Position numbers and translations under genes: made by a program
In this document: positions 1-7,368 of the stretch, piece after piece
How positions within the stretch are numbered: the stretch's first letter is position 1
Layout: each line of letters begins with the position of its first letter
Notes under the pieces: generated by a model
What the model saw: the letters and a program-made list of their open reading frames with translations, nothing else
Database searches by the model: none
What the model was told of the DNA's origin: nothing
Source of the DNA: a bacterium
Lineage (GTDB): Bacteria; Chloroflexota; Chloroflexia; Chloroflexales; Kallotenuaceae
Assembly: GCA_016781505.1 (NCBI GenBank)
Contig: JADDQF010000035.1
Coordinates: forward strand, 39,638-72,935
Direction of reading: 5' to 3'
DNA length: 33,298 nt

Positions 1-480
1 CGAGCCGACTGCCGAGCCAACTCCTGAGCCCACTGCCGAGCCAACCGCTGAGCCGACTGCTGAGCCGACAACCGAGCCAACCGCTGAGCCAACGGCGGAG
101 CCGACAACCGAGCCAACCGCTGAGCCGACGTCAGTGCCGTCGCCCGAGCCGACTGCCGAGCCAACTCCTGAGCCCACTGCCGAGCCAACCTTAATACCAA
201 CAGCCGAGCCAACAGTGGAACCGAGTGTTACGCCTACTGCCGAGCCAACAGTGGAACCGAGTGTTACGCCTACTGCCGAGCCAACAGTGGAGCCTACGGT
301 TGAGCCAGCTCCCGAGCCTACCGTTGCTCCCACCCCCGAACCGACGATGGGCCCGACGGTCGAGCCAACCGTCGAGCCAACACCGGAATCCACCGCTGTG
401 CCAACTGCGGAGCCAACCTTAATACCAACAGCCGAGCCAACATTGATATCTACAGCCCAGCCAACAGCTTCGGCCGAGCC
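1..480 (+). repeat. Tandem coding repeats (EPT units)
   Basis: A 36-bp unit occurs twice, perfectly and in tandem, at 203-238 and 239-274, with a partial third copy at 275-290. A 46-bp block at 1-46 recurs exactly at 145-190. A block of about 31 bp at 183-213 recurs at 412-442. Each keeps the reading frame. Near-perfect DNA identity points to recent slippage or unequal recombination, not only selection on protein composition. Confidence 0.9.
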
Positions 481-1051
481 TGTTGATTCTCCGCTACCAA
501 CAGAAACACCGACCGAGCTACCAACGGTTGTGGTGACTGTAACAACCGTGCCGACTGCAGATCCAACACCAGGGGGAGCCGAGCCAACCGAAACGCCGGT
601 GGCAACCATTGTTCCAACTCCCGAGCCAAGCCCCGACCCAATTACCACGCCGTCACCTGAGGCAACAGAAGCGCCCGTAACGACGACCACCGAAACGGTG
701 GAGCCCACGGCGACGACCCAGGCAACGACCGAACCTGCACCTGAAAGCACGTCCGTACCTGACGCCGTGTCCCGAAGCACCACTCCTTCAATACACGCAA
801 TGCGGTTAACATTCACCGACACGGCGGTCCAAACAGTGGAACCAGTACCAGCACAAGCCCTTGTTATCACAGGTACCAAGCTGGATGCACAGGATACTGT
901 GCCCGTTCAAGGAGCTCAGGTGAGCGGAGGTATGCATCATTCGTCGAACGCTGTGGTGCTTGAAGTACTGCCAGGCGATACGCACGAGCGAAACTTTGCG
1001 GTTGGCTTTCACGGTAAGCGGATTATCAGGTTAACACTGCCAATGAAGTAA
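2..1051 (+). CDS. Glu-Pro-Thr repeat surface protein, 3' part
   Basis: The frame is open from the window edge, so the gene starts upstream; at least 349 residues are visible. Residues 1 to about 230 are low complexity, built on E-P-T-A, E-P-T-V and V-T-P-T-A units, the composition of an extended cell-wall spacer or stalk. The last 90 residues are ordinary sequence with alternating hydrophobic residues (ending near R-L-T-L-P-M-K) and could form a small beta domain. No LPXTG motif or C-terminal membrane anchor is visible. The GTG at 134 is only an internal valine codon. A strong hairpin follows the stop. Probably exported, because such linkers are typical of extracellular proteins, but the N-terminal part and any signal peptide are outside the window. 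Function unknown. Confidence 0.75.
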   Translation, partial: EPTAEPTPEPTAEPTAEPTAEPTTEPTAEPTAEPTTEPTAEPTSVPSPEPTAEPTPEPTAEPTLIPTAEPTVEPSVTPTAEPTVEPSVTPTAEPTVEPTVEPAPEPTVAPTPEPTMGPTVEPTVEPTPESTAVPTAEPTLIPTAEPTLISTAQPTASAEPVDSPLPTETPTELPTVVVTVTTVPTADPTPGGAEPTETPVATIVPTPEPSPDPITTPSPEATEAPVTTTTETVEPTATTQATTEPAPESTSVPDAVSRSTTPSIHAMRLTFTDTAVQTVEPVPAQALVITGTKLDAQDTVPVQGAQVSGGMHHSSNAVVLEVLPGDTHERNFAVGFHGKRIIRLTLPMK

Positions 1052-1069
1052 CACAAGCTCATTTCTAAC

Positions 1070-1105
1070 AAAGCCGGACGGCAACTGGTGTTGCCGTCCG
1101 GCTTT
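1070..1105. terminator. Strong hairpin between convergent genes
   Basis: A 16-bp perfect stem (1070-1085 with 1090-1105) closes a TGGT loop. It lies 18 bp after the surface-protein stop and 19 bp from the ndk stop, so it can serve both strands. Neither side has a long T run. It is the only structured element between the two stops. Confidence 0.75.
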
Positions 1106-1124
1106 GGCTTAACCAGCTTCAAGC

Positions 1125-1580
1125 TTACTGCTCAAAAATCCAACGATCCGTGTCTCGATTGAAGTTTTCCAGCAGCTCATGGGCGTCAAAAAAGTTTTGC
1201 ACTTCGCGCTCGCCACTTTCTGGCTTGTCGGATGCATGAATCAGGTTGCGGCCAATCGTTACCGCATAATCACCGCGGATTGTGCCGGGCGCTGCTTTGG
1301 CAGGATTTGTAGCGCCCACTGTTGTCCGAATCATCTCAATAATGTTGTCGCCCGCAATCGCCATGACCACAACCGGGCCCGAGGTAATATACGAGACCAG
1401 GCCAGGAAAGAATGGCTTGCCCTCGTGCTCAGCATAATGTTTCCGTGCGAGCGCCTCATCCATGTGCACAAGCTTCATGCCTATGATCTTGAGGCCACGT
1501 TGCTCCAACCTACCAACGATTGTGCCGACCAGGCCACGTTGCACCGCGTCTGGCTTCAAGATAATTAGTGACCGCTCCAC
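1125..1580 (-). CDS. ndk: Nucleoside diphosphate kinase
   Basis: Transfers the gamma phosphate of ATP to nucleoside and deoxynucleoside diphosphates through a phosphohistidine, balancing NTP pools in the cytoplasm. The 151-residue protein is slightly longer than the usual 135-145. It opens with the family start E-R-S-L-I-I-L-K-P-D-A-V, in which Lys9 is the nucleotide-binding lysine. The active-site motif N-L-I-H-A-S-D carries His115. The start is GTG at 1580, supported by GGAGG seven bases upstream; no better ATG exists. It is the last gene of the minus-strand set (TPR protein, Roadblock protein, ndk), but a 134-bp gap with a hairpin separates it from the Roadblock gene, so it may have its own transcript. 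Confidence 0.97.
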   Translation of the reverse strand: MERSLIILKPDAVQRGLVGTIVGRLEQRGLKIIGMKLVHMDEALARKHYAEHEGKPFFPGLVSYITSGPVVVMAIAGDNIIEMIRTTVGATNPAKAAPGTIRGDYAVTIGRNLIHASDKPESGEREVQNFFDAHELLENFNRDTDRWIFEQ

Positions 1581-1643
1581 AGCGTTTCCTCCCAGTTACG
1601 CAAAATGTTGCGCTCATGCTTGAACCCGTTGGTCGTACATGCC

Positions 1644-1669
1644 GAAGGACCGCACAATGGCGGTCCTTC
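1644..1669 (-). terminator. Hairpin between Roadblock gene and ndk
   Basis: A 10-bp perfect stem (1644-1653 with 1660-1669) has a 6-base loop and lies 45 bp beyond the Roadblock stop. No U tract follows on the minus strand, so it may be an attenuating or processing hairpin, not a full terminator. Confidence 0.45.
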
Positions 1670-1714
1670 TTGCACGCGATCTATCTTACTCGATGAATGG
1701 TGATCGGGCAAGGC

Positions 1715-2062
1715 TTAGATCGCCACTGCCTCGCTCATACGGCGAGCGGCGCGGCGCATCTCCATCTTGATCAACCCAAGATTGACAACCCGCTGGGTGA
1801 TCACGACCAGGATCAAATCTTTTGCTTCAAGCAGCAAGATTGATCCTTCACGCGCGTCGATGATTGCGTCCACCAACGTACCAACACCGATCCGCTTGGT
1901 CGACTTATCAATCTCGCCGTAAACGGCAGCAGACATCGCGCCGAGCACTTCCGCATCCTCGCCATCGAGCAGCGTACTGGCAACGACTAAGCCATCTTTC
2001 CCGACCAGCAGACTACCGATCACACCGTCAACACGGTTCAAATCCTCAACAATCTTGCGCAT
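1715..2062 (-). CDS. Roadblock/LC7 domain protein (MglB-like)
   Basis: A 115-residue single-domain Roadblock/LC7 protein. It begins with a helix, M-R-K-I-V-E-D-L, then the strand pair G-V-I-G-S-L-L-V-G-K-D-G-L-V-V-A-S, followed by G-A-M-S-A-A-V-Y and later I-L-L-L-E-A-K-D-L-I-L-V-V-I. This is the usual fold of MglB and other dimeric regulators of small Ras-like GTPases. In bacteria these proteins act as GTPase-activating partners or as scaffolds in polarity and motility. No MglA-like GTPase is in the window. The gene sits 43 bp after the stop of the large TPR gene on the same strand, so joint transcription is likely. The start is ATG at 2062; GAGGG about 12 bases upstream is a weak ribosome site. 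Confidence 0.9.
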   Translation of the reverse strand: MRKIVEDLNRVDGVIGSLLVGKDGLVVASTLLDGEDAEVLGAMSAAVYGEIDKSTKRIGVGTLVDAIIDAREGSILLLEAKDLILVVITQRVVNLGLIKMEMRRAARRMSEAVAI

Positions 2063-2105
2063 ATCCCTAATAATCCCTCGTGGATGAGTGCCGCTGGCCT
2101 AACTA

Positions 2106-5100
2106 TTACCGCGCGAGAGTCCAGCTATACTCGTCCATCGCCTCGCGTAACCGATTTTGTTTCATATAGGCATCGCCGATCAACCGATGCAACCGCCGCA
2201 GCGTTTGCGGATCGTCATTTTCGGCAATTGTGTCTTGGAGGTCTTCAACAACCTCGTCCAGTAAACGACCGCGCTTAATCAGCATTTTGTACTGCTCAAG
2301 CGCCTGGTTTAGGTGACCCATACTCTGACTCATACGGGCGACCGCAAAGCGCATGGTGTCGTTTTCCGGATCGGCAGCCAGCTGCGCTTGAATTGCTGCG
2401 AGGCCGCCGTCGATCTCCGAGCTGCCAGCAGCGTCGAATGCGGGTGAGGCCGAAGCTCCGACTGGAGCTTCGGCGGTTGCGGCTAACGGTTGTGCTCCTT
2501 CCGGCAACATTGTCGGCAACGTTTGAGGTGCAGCATCCGCTGGCTCAGCTTGCCGCTCCGCTACGCCTACAGCAAACTCCTGGTCATCCGCTTGCGCGAA
2601 GCCCCAAGCCGGCAGTTGCTCGGCAGTGGAGTTATCGGCAGCTGCGCCGGTATCCTCCGCCACCGCTGGTTCAGCCATGGTAAAGGGCAGCACGATCTCA
2701 TCCGTCAACAGGGACGACGGAGAATGAGCATCATCCGCGGCTTGCTCAGCTGTCAGATCAAAATCGGACAAGGCAAACGGAGATGGAGGCGCTGCATCGT
2801 CGGGTGGGCCTGAACCTGCGGTAGCTTCCGGTTGTTGATTCTGACCCGGCTCAAACAGTGCCAGCTCGTCGTCGTTGAGCCCTAGGTCCGCGAGTGAGAA
2901 GGGCACCATATCGGAATCGGCGTCCGCGGCTTCTTCCGTCGGCATTGTTTCCAAAACCGATTGAAGATCGCCATCGGCGACTTTGGCCTCCATCAAAAAG
3001 TCGTCGGGCGTACGCGTAGCCGGCATGTCGACGTCAAGCTGTGATTGGAGGTCCAGCCATGATGCTTGCTCGTCGTCGTTGCCAGCCTGATCGGTCGTCC
3101 CGTCGCTATCCGTGACGCCCGCATCACTCGCGTCGGCAAAGATGGATTCAAAATCCTCAAACACAGGTGCTGCGGTGTTCAGAGCCTCGACTTGCGTTGC
3201 GCTTTCGCCCTCGTTGAGCAGCGCGATCTCGTCGTCGGTTAAGCCAAGCTCTCCCAGTGAGAACGGCACCAGATCGGGATCATCGTTCTCCGTGGGTTGC
3301 GGTGCCGACTCAGCAATGTTGTCGACCGCAGCCGTACCACCTTGCAGCGCAGCCGCGGCGATGGATGGTTCGGCGTCAGCCCCTGGGGCAGCTTGGGCAG
3401 CGCCGAAATCCAGCGCAGCCAATTCATCGTCGCTGAAGCCAAGGTCGCTCAACGAGAACGGCTCCAGTTCGGATGAAGCTGCTGGCTCTGATGCATCAGC
3501 GGCAAGCTCAGGCTGCTGATCCAAAGCGGCGATGTCGTCGTCGGAAAGCCCGAGCTCACTCAGCGAGAACGGCGTTACATCCTGGTTCGCTCCTGGTTGA
3601 CCCGCTGCTTCGGTCGCCCCCTCAGTTTCCCACGAGAAGCTCTGGTCCGAGGAAGCAAGATCATCCAACGAGAAGGGCAGCGCAGCCTCGTCCGTCGCTG
3701 CGGCTGGCTGGCCGAACTGTTGCGCAGCGGACGTGGAGGCATCAACCGCAGGGCCGAAGTCGGCCGCTGCGCCTGCCGCAGCCGGCTCCTCTGGTACCGG
3801 GTCCGCAAACTCGGACGTCGACTCATTCGCTGAGATATTATCCAGATCCAGCCGCAGCGACTCATCATCCATCGAGAAGAAGCGCTCTTCCTCAGGCAGA
3901 TCATCGCTTGCCGGCGGCGCGACGTTTTGCGTTTGATCGGCTGGTCGATTACGCATGAGCTTGGCAAAGATCGACTCGTTGGCGTCACTTTCGTCCTCGC
4001 TGCCGGACGTTACATGCGCGCGCCAGGTAGGCTCTTCCCAGTTGAACGTCGTGGGCTCGACCGGACGATCTTCTTCCTCGCCGGCGATTGGTCCGTTAAG
4101 CGCGCTGGGCGTATCATTATCCAGCGTATCGAGCGCGAGCTCATCGAGCGAGAACGGCTTGAAATCGCCCAGGTCATCGGTATCGGTAGTCTGAGCCAGG
4201 CGGTTGGCTGTTGAAGCAGATGCCCCAGGCGCATCATTATCGTCCATGCCCCACTCATCCAGTGAGAACGGCTGAACGGCGCCGAGACCGGCATCAGGTT
4301 CAGCCGTTGTATCGGCTGACGCGGCGGCAGGTTCGTCGTCGAATGAGAATGGCCCGATGCCCAAATCGTCGTCGTCATCCAACGAGAAGGGCTTTACATC
4401 GCCCACAACCGACGCATCGTCCGCGAAGTTGAACGGCTGGGGCGGCCCCGACTCGTTCCGTACGGGCACGGCGGCAGGCTCGTCCTCCAACGAGAACGCC
4501 TCGATATCGGACAAGTCGAAGTCGTCGTTTGCTGGTTGCGTCGCTTGGGCAGCCGGAGTGGCCGATGTCGCGGAGTCATCATCGAATGACCAATCATCCA
4601 GCGAGAACGGCTGAACGCCCGCAACCTGGTTGTCGTCTGCCGACGCAGTGGGCTCGTCTTCTAAACCAATGTCATCCAACGACAAGGGCTGTGTCGAACG
4701 ATCCGTGCTGCGCTCATTCTGTGGCGCGGCATCCCACTCATCAAACGCAAACGGCTGAACATCGCCGAGCTGAGGTTCTGGCGCGGCCTCCGGCGGGGAG
4801 TCGTCGGCGCCAAAACCGAGCAAACTGGCCAGCAGGTCATCATCGGAGCTACCACCCACCGCCCGAGCAGTTATTGGTACGGCCACTGGCTCAACATCAT
4901 ACACCTGAGTCGTATTGGACGCAGCGGAGCTTGAGCCAGCCGAATTCAGCCAGGAGTCGGCGAAGAAATCGTCGTCGGCGGCAACCGGCGCCACAGCTGC
5001 CGGAGGAGCGGGTGGTGTGGCTGCGCGGCGGGCTTGCTTGGCGCGCCATTCGGCTTCGTCAAACTCGGGCACGACCGGTTCCTCGATCCGAATCGGCGGC

Positions 5101-5816
5101 AGAATATCGAACAAGGTCCGCGGCAGCGCCATTGTGGCATCCTGCTCAGCGGCGCGCCGCCACAGCGCTTCACCTTCGGGTTGACCGGCGGCAAACAACA
5201 TATAGCCGAGCAATACCGTTGGCTTGAGGAGTTCCGGCTGCTGATCCAGCACATCACGGCAATAATCCGTTGCTTCGTCTTCTTGGCCATCACGCCACAG
5301 CGCCTCAGCCAACGCAACCTTGACATCATCCCGATTCGGCTCGACATCCAGCACGGCCCGAAACTCGTCGATGGCCTGCGTAAACATGCCACCACGCGCA
5401 TACAAGCGACCAAGGCCGGCGCGACTCAGCCGGAATTGACCAGCGGAACCGGGCGTTTCGGCGTACAGCCGCATCAGCTGCGTTCTGAGGTCGGCCAGAT
5501 TCGGCTGGATCTCCAAGGCACGCTCGAATGCCATGATCGCGGCCGGACGTTGCTCCATGCTTTGCAAAGCAAGGCCACGCCCGTAATAGGCAGCGACATT
5601 TTCGGGATCAGCGTCGAGCACCTGGGCAAAGGCAGCTGCGGCCTGCTCGGGCTGCCCAGCATTGAGATAAGCCTCGCCCAACAGCCGTGAAGCTTCGATC
5701 ATGCGCGGAAAATGGACCAGCACATGCTGCGCAATACCGATTGCCTTATCCGCCGCACCAGTCTCGATCGCCCGCCGGGCATCATCGAAAACCGTTTGGA
5801 GGGAGACGGTGGCCAT
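2106..5816 (-). CDS. Giant TPR protein with 17 acidic PFSL motifs
   Basis: A 1236-residue cytoplasmic protein with three parts. The N-terminal 250 or so residues carry tetratricopeptide repeats (for example D-P-E-N-V-A-A-Y-Y-G-R-G-L-A-L). A very acidic, Ala/Asp/Glu/Ser-rich region of about 800 residues follows. About 100 C-terminal residues form a second TPR block. The middle holds about 17 copies of a short motif, P-F-S-L-D-(E/D)-(L/W). The four most regular copies read P-F-S-L-x-x-L-G-(L/F)-x-D-D-x-(I/L)-A. The start is ATG 5816 because AGGAGG stands just before it; the open frame reaches 5852 without a ribosome site. No signal peptide or membrane segment is seen. Likely a scaffold with multivalent linear motifs; the adjacent Roadblock gene suggests a partner. 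Function is inferred only. Confidence 0.85.
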   Translation of the reverse strand: MATVSLQTVFDDARRAIETGAADKAIGIAQHVLVHFPRMIEASRLLGEAYLNAGQPEQAAAAFAQVLDADPENVAAYYGRGLALQSMEQRPAAIMAFERALEIQPNLADLRTQLMRLYAETPGSAGQFRLSRAGLGRLYARGGMFTQAIDEFRAVLDVEPNRDDVKVALAEALWRDGQEDEATDYCRDVLDQQPELLKPTVLLGYMLFAAGQPEGEALWRRAAEQDATMALPRTLFDILPPIRIEEPVVPEFDEAEWRAKQARRAATPPAPPAAVAPVAADDDFFADSWLNSAGSSSAASNTTQVYDVEPVAVPITARAVGGSSDDDLLASLLGFGADDSPPEAAPEPQLGDVQPFAFDEWDAAPQNERSTDRSTQPLSLDDIGLEDEPTASADDNQVAGVQPFSLDDWSFDDDSATSATPAAQATQPANDDFDLSDIEAFSLEDEPAAVPVRNESGPPQPFNFADDASVVGDVKPFSLDDDDDLGIGPFSFDDEPAAASADTTAEPDAGLGAVQPFSLDEWGMDDNDAPGASASTANRLAQTTDTDDLGDFKPFSLDELALDTLDNDTPSALNGPIAGEEEDRPVEPTTFNWEEPTWRAHVTSGSEDESDANESIFAKLMRNRPADQTQNVAPPASDDLPEEERFFSMDDESLRLDLDNISANESTSEFADPVPEEPAAAGAAADFGPAVDASTSAAQQFGQPAAATDEAALPFSLDDLASSDQSFSWETEGATEAAGQPGANQDVTPFSLSELGLSDDDIAALDQQPELAADASEPAASSELEPFSLSDLGFSDDELAALDFGAAQAAPGADAEPSIAAAALQGGTAAVDNIAESAPQPTENDDPDLVPFSLGELGLTDDEIALLNEGESATQVEALNTAAPVFEDFESIFADASDAGVTDSDGTTDQAGNDDEQASWLDLQSQLDVDMPATRTPDDFLMEAKVADGDLQSVLETMPTEEAADADSDMVPFSLADLGLNDDELALFEPGQNQQPEATAGSGPPDDAAPPSPFALSDFDLTAEQAADDAHSPSSLLTDEIVLPFTMAEPAVAEDTGAAADNSTAEQLPAWGFAQADDQEFAVGVAERQAEPADAAPQTLPTMLPEGAQPLAATAEAPVGASASPAFDAAGSSEIDGGLAAIQAQLAADPENDTMRFAVARMSQSMGHLNQALEQYKMLIKRGRLLDEVVEDLQDTIAENDDPQTLRRLHRLIGDAYMKQNRLREAMDEYSWTLAR
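2675..4760 (-). repeat. Degenerate PFSL short-linear-motif array
   Basis: The part of the TPR gene encoding the 17 motif copies. Early copies (3' end of the + numbering) are short, such as Q-P-F-S-L-D-D-W or K-P-F-S-L-D-E-L. Later copies extend into an amphipathic helix-like segment, L-G-L-S-D-D-D-I-A-A-L. Spacers are 10-90 residues of disordered acidic sequence. The motif is conserved while the spacers are not, which suggests selection on binding. Confidence 0.8.
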
Positions 5817-5936
5817 GCATCCTCCTCTCGTGGTCCGCTCCAAGAGCGGCATCGAGGGCTAGGGGGAATAAAAAGCAGCGACTGGTGCGATTTTCAAGAC
5901 TTCGCAACACAGCAAGGCTGCCACAAACGCTGCTAC

Positions 5937-5965
5937 ATTATATAAGAGGTTGTCAAGCCGAACAA
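5937..5965 (-). promoter_or_regulatory. Candidate sigma-70 promoter of TPR operon
   Basis: On the minus strand a perfect TATAAT (5942-5937) lies 17 bp from TTGTTC (5965-5960). Transcription would begin near 5930, about 110 bp before the chosen TPR start. A TTGACA also occurs only 8 bp from the TATAAT, too close to act as its -35. Confidence 0.5.
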
Positions 5966-6056
5966 TGGGCGACAATGTCCCCATGCCTACTGACCATATG
6001 CGCCGTTACCCAGCAGGACCGTTGGGATGCGATGGGGATTGGAGCGGGAAGCTTGG

Positions 6057-6077
6057 GCCAGCCGAGCTTCGGCCGGC
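6057..6077 (-). terminator. Weak hairpin after HNH gene
   Basis: A GCC-A-GCCGA stem pairs with TCGGC-C-GGC around a 3-base loop, with one mismatch, 7 bp past the HNH stop on the minus strand. No U run follows, so the assignment is tentative. Confidence 0.35.
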
Positions 6078-6083
6078 GCTGTG

Positions 6084-6605
6084 CTAGGCGCGGGCTACAG
6101 ACGTTGGCAAGAACTTGCGCCATTCTTCGTAGGAGCCATGCTGCAAGCGGCGCTCGATCGCATAGTACGGACCGGCATGTGGACGGAAAGGCTGCTTGCG
6201 CAGCTTCATGCGGGCTTCGTCCGGCGTGCGTCCACCCTTACGATGATTACATTGGCGACAAGCGCTGGCCAGGTTTTCCCAGGTATGCGCGCCACCACGA
6301 TGCCGCGGCATCACATGGTCGAGCGTGAGGTCGTTGCTATGAATGCCGCAGTACAGGCAGGTATAGCTATCCCGCCGGAAAATTTCGCGGCGGGATAATT
6401 TGACCTGGGGTAACGGGCGCTTGACAAGATGAGCCAACCTGATCACAGACGGCGCTCTCAGCCTTTGCGAGGGCGTCAGAATGTCGTGCCCATTATGCTC
6501 AAGCACTTCGGCCTTGCCACCCAGCACGAGCACAACCGCCCGACGAGCAGCACAAATGTTTAACGGCTCATAGTTATAGTTCAGGACGAGAACAGGTAAG
6601 TCCAT
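6084..6605 (-). CDS. HNH endonuclease family protein
   Basis: A 173-residue protein with an N-terminal module (M-D-L-P-V-L-V-L-N-Y-N-Y-E-P-L-N) common to a widespread HNH family of Actinobacteria, Cyanobacteria and Chloroflexota, and a C-terminal HNH nuclease fold at residues 80-135. Two C-x-x-C pairs (Cys83/86 and Cys116/119) should bind structural zinc. The metal-binding catalytic set is Asp96-His97, Asn111 and His121. The start is ATG 6605, with GGAGG eight bases upstream; a longer open frame to 6749 has no ribosome site and crosses the probable promoter. It is monocistronic, with its own extended -10 promoter. The biological role of this solitary family is not settled. No methylase or restriction partner is adjacent. 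Confidence 0.9.
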   Translation of the reverse strand: MDLPVLVLNYNYEPLNICAARRAVVLVLGGKAEVLEHNGHDILTPSQRLRAPSVIRLAHLVKRPLPQVKLSRREIFRRDSYTCLYCGIHSNDLTLDHVMPRHRGGAHTWENLASACRQCNHRKGGRTPDEARMKLRKQPFRPHAGPYYAIERRLQHGSYEEWRKFLPTSVARA

Positions 6606-6632
6606 CGGTTGTGCCTCCGGGTCGCTGAAGCA

Positions 6633-6662
6633 ATTGTACCACGGGACGATTTTCAATCGCAA
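6633..6662 (-). promoter_or_regulatory. Extended -10 promoter of HNH gene
   Basis: On the minus strand TTGCGA (6662-6657), an 18-bp spacer, then TGG-TACAAT (6641-6633). The TG before the -10 makes it an extended -10 promoter. The predicted transcript starts about 20 bp before the ATG. The same 9-mer, TGGTACAAT, occurs before the C26 hydrolase gene. Confidence 0.55.
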
Positions 6663-6824
6663 CATAATGTGGACCGAAAACAGATGTTTGCAATCGCTCG
6701 TGATCCCATTTGTTTGGGATGGATGCAGCTCCCTAGCTTGTTTTGTCATTGTTTTGCAATGCTATGGCGGTGGCCGTGATCATACAATGACGCACAAGTT
6801 ATGGGCACGATGCTGGAGCACGTC

Positions 6825-7073
6825 ATGAATTGTGAACAAGTGGCGCAATGGACCCTAACCGACGAAGAATGGTGTGAGCTGTGTTTCATGGTTTTTGAGC
6901 TTGGCGAAGCACAACAGCGCTTGCAGGAGGCACTGTTGGCTGATGAGCGGCCATCCCTGAATCAGCTCTGGGTTTCGGGCAGCGCTGTGCAACAGCAATC
7001 GCAACAACTCTTCAGCTACATTAGCCGCCAGCTGCGTGAGCGCGCAATCGTGCAAGAACGACGCGCCGCCTAG
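6825..7073 (+). CDS. Small hypothetical protein
   Basis: An 82-residue, mostly helical, charged and Gln-rich protein starting M-N-C-E-Q-V-A-Q-W-T-L-T-D-E-E-W. Two cysteines lie near W-C-E-L-C, and a Q-Q-Q-S-Q-Q segment precedes a basic C-terminus. No membrane segment or known domain is recognised. The ATG at 6825 is chosen because GGAG stands six bases upstream; ATGs at 6801 and 6810 lack this. A very good intrinsic terminator 21 bp after the stop shows a discrete transcript, which supports the gene being real. It diverges from the HNH gene. Function unknown. Confidence 0.65.
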   Translation: MNCEQVAQWTLTDEEWCELCFMVFELGEAQQRLQEALLADERPSLNQLWVSGSAVQQQSQQLFSYISRQLRERAIVQERRAA

Positions 7074-7093
7074 CTGCCTCCCGGCCGGAGCTT

Positions 7094-7128
7094 AGCCCGC
7101 AAGCAGGGTGCTTGCGGGCTTTTGTTTT
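7094..7128 (+). terminator. Rho-independent terminator
   Basis: An 11-bp perfect GC-rich stem (7094-7104 with 7110-7120) has a 5-base loop and is followed by TTTTGTTTT. It ends the 82-residue gene transcript. Confidence 0.93.
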
Positions 7129-7368
7129 CCTGCCCGCGCCGCAACTATTGGCACGTTCCCTGCTTCCTTGCCGGGTAGTCGAGATGGGTACCGTGGGAAC
7201 CCGCCGGGTAAGGCACCCGCAGTCCCCGCCTAAGGCGCCCGTTGAGCGGAAGGCAAGGCCGCCTGCGGAGCCTCCATTCGAGCTGAAAGGCTTGCGTCAG
7301 CCAACGTTGGCGTCAGCGCGGGCAGCTCAAACAGTCAGCAGGGCAACGTCTAGGAATGCGGGTCCAGC
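7129..7368 (+). other. GC-rich leader with overlapping open frame
   Basis: This 240-bp stretch between a terminator and the esterase gene has no clear promoter or ribosome site. It contains several short stems (for example CGGGT...ACCCG near 7205-7222) and no riboswitch class I recognise. An open frame from ATG 7184 encodes 62 Pro/Ala/Arg-rich residues and stops at 7372, overlapping the esterase ATG by 4 bp (ATGA). It may be a coupled leader peptide or chance. Confidence 0.3.

Noticed and set aside
1-480. Regularly repeated units resembling a CRISPR array
   Set aside because: The repeats are in frame within an open coding sequence, of unequal period, and have no unique spacers.
7129-7368. 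Riboswitch or SRP-type RNA in the leader before the first esterase
   Set aside because: Short stems are present, but no conserved core of any RNA class I know could be traced.
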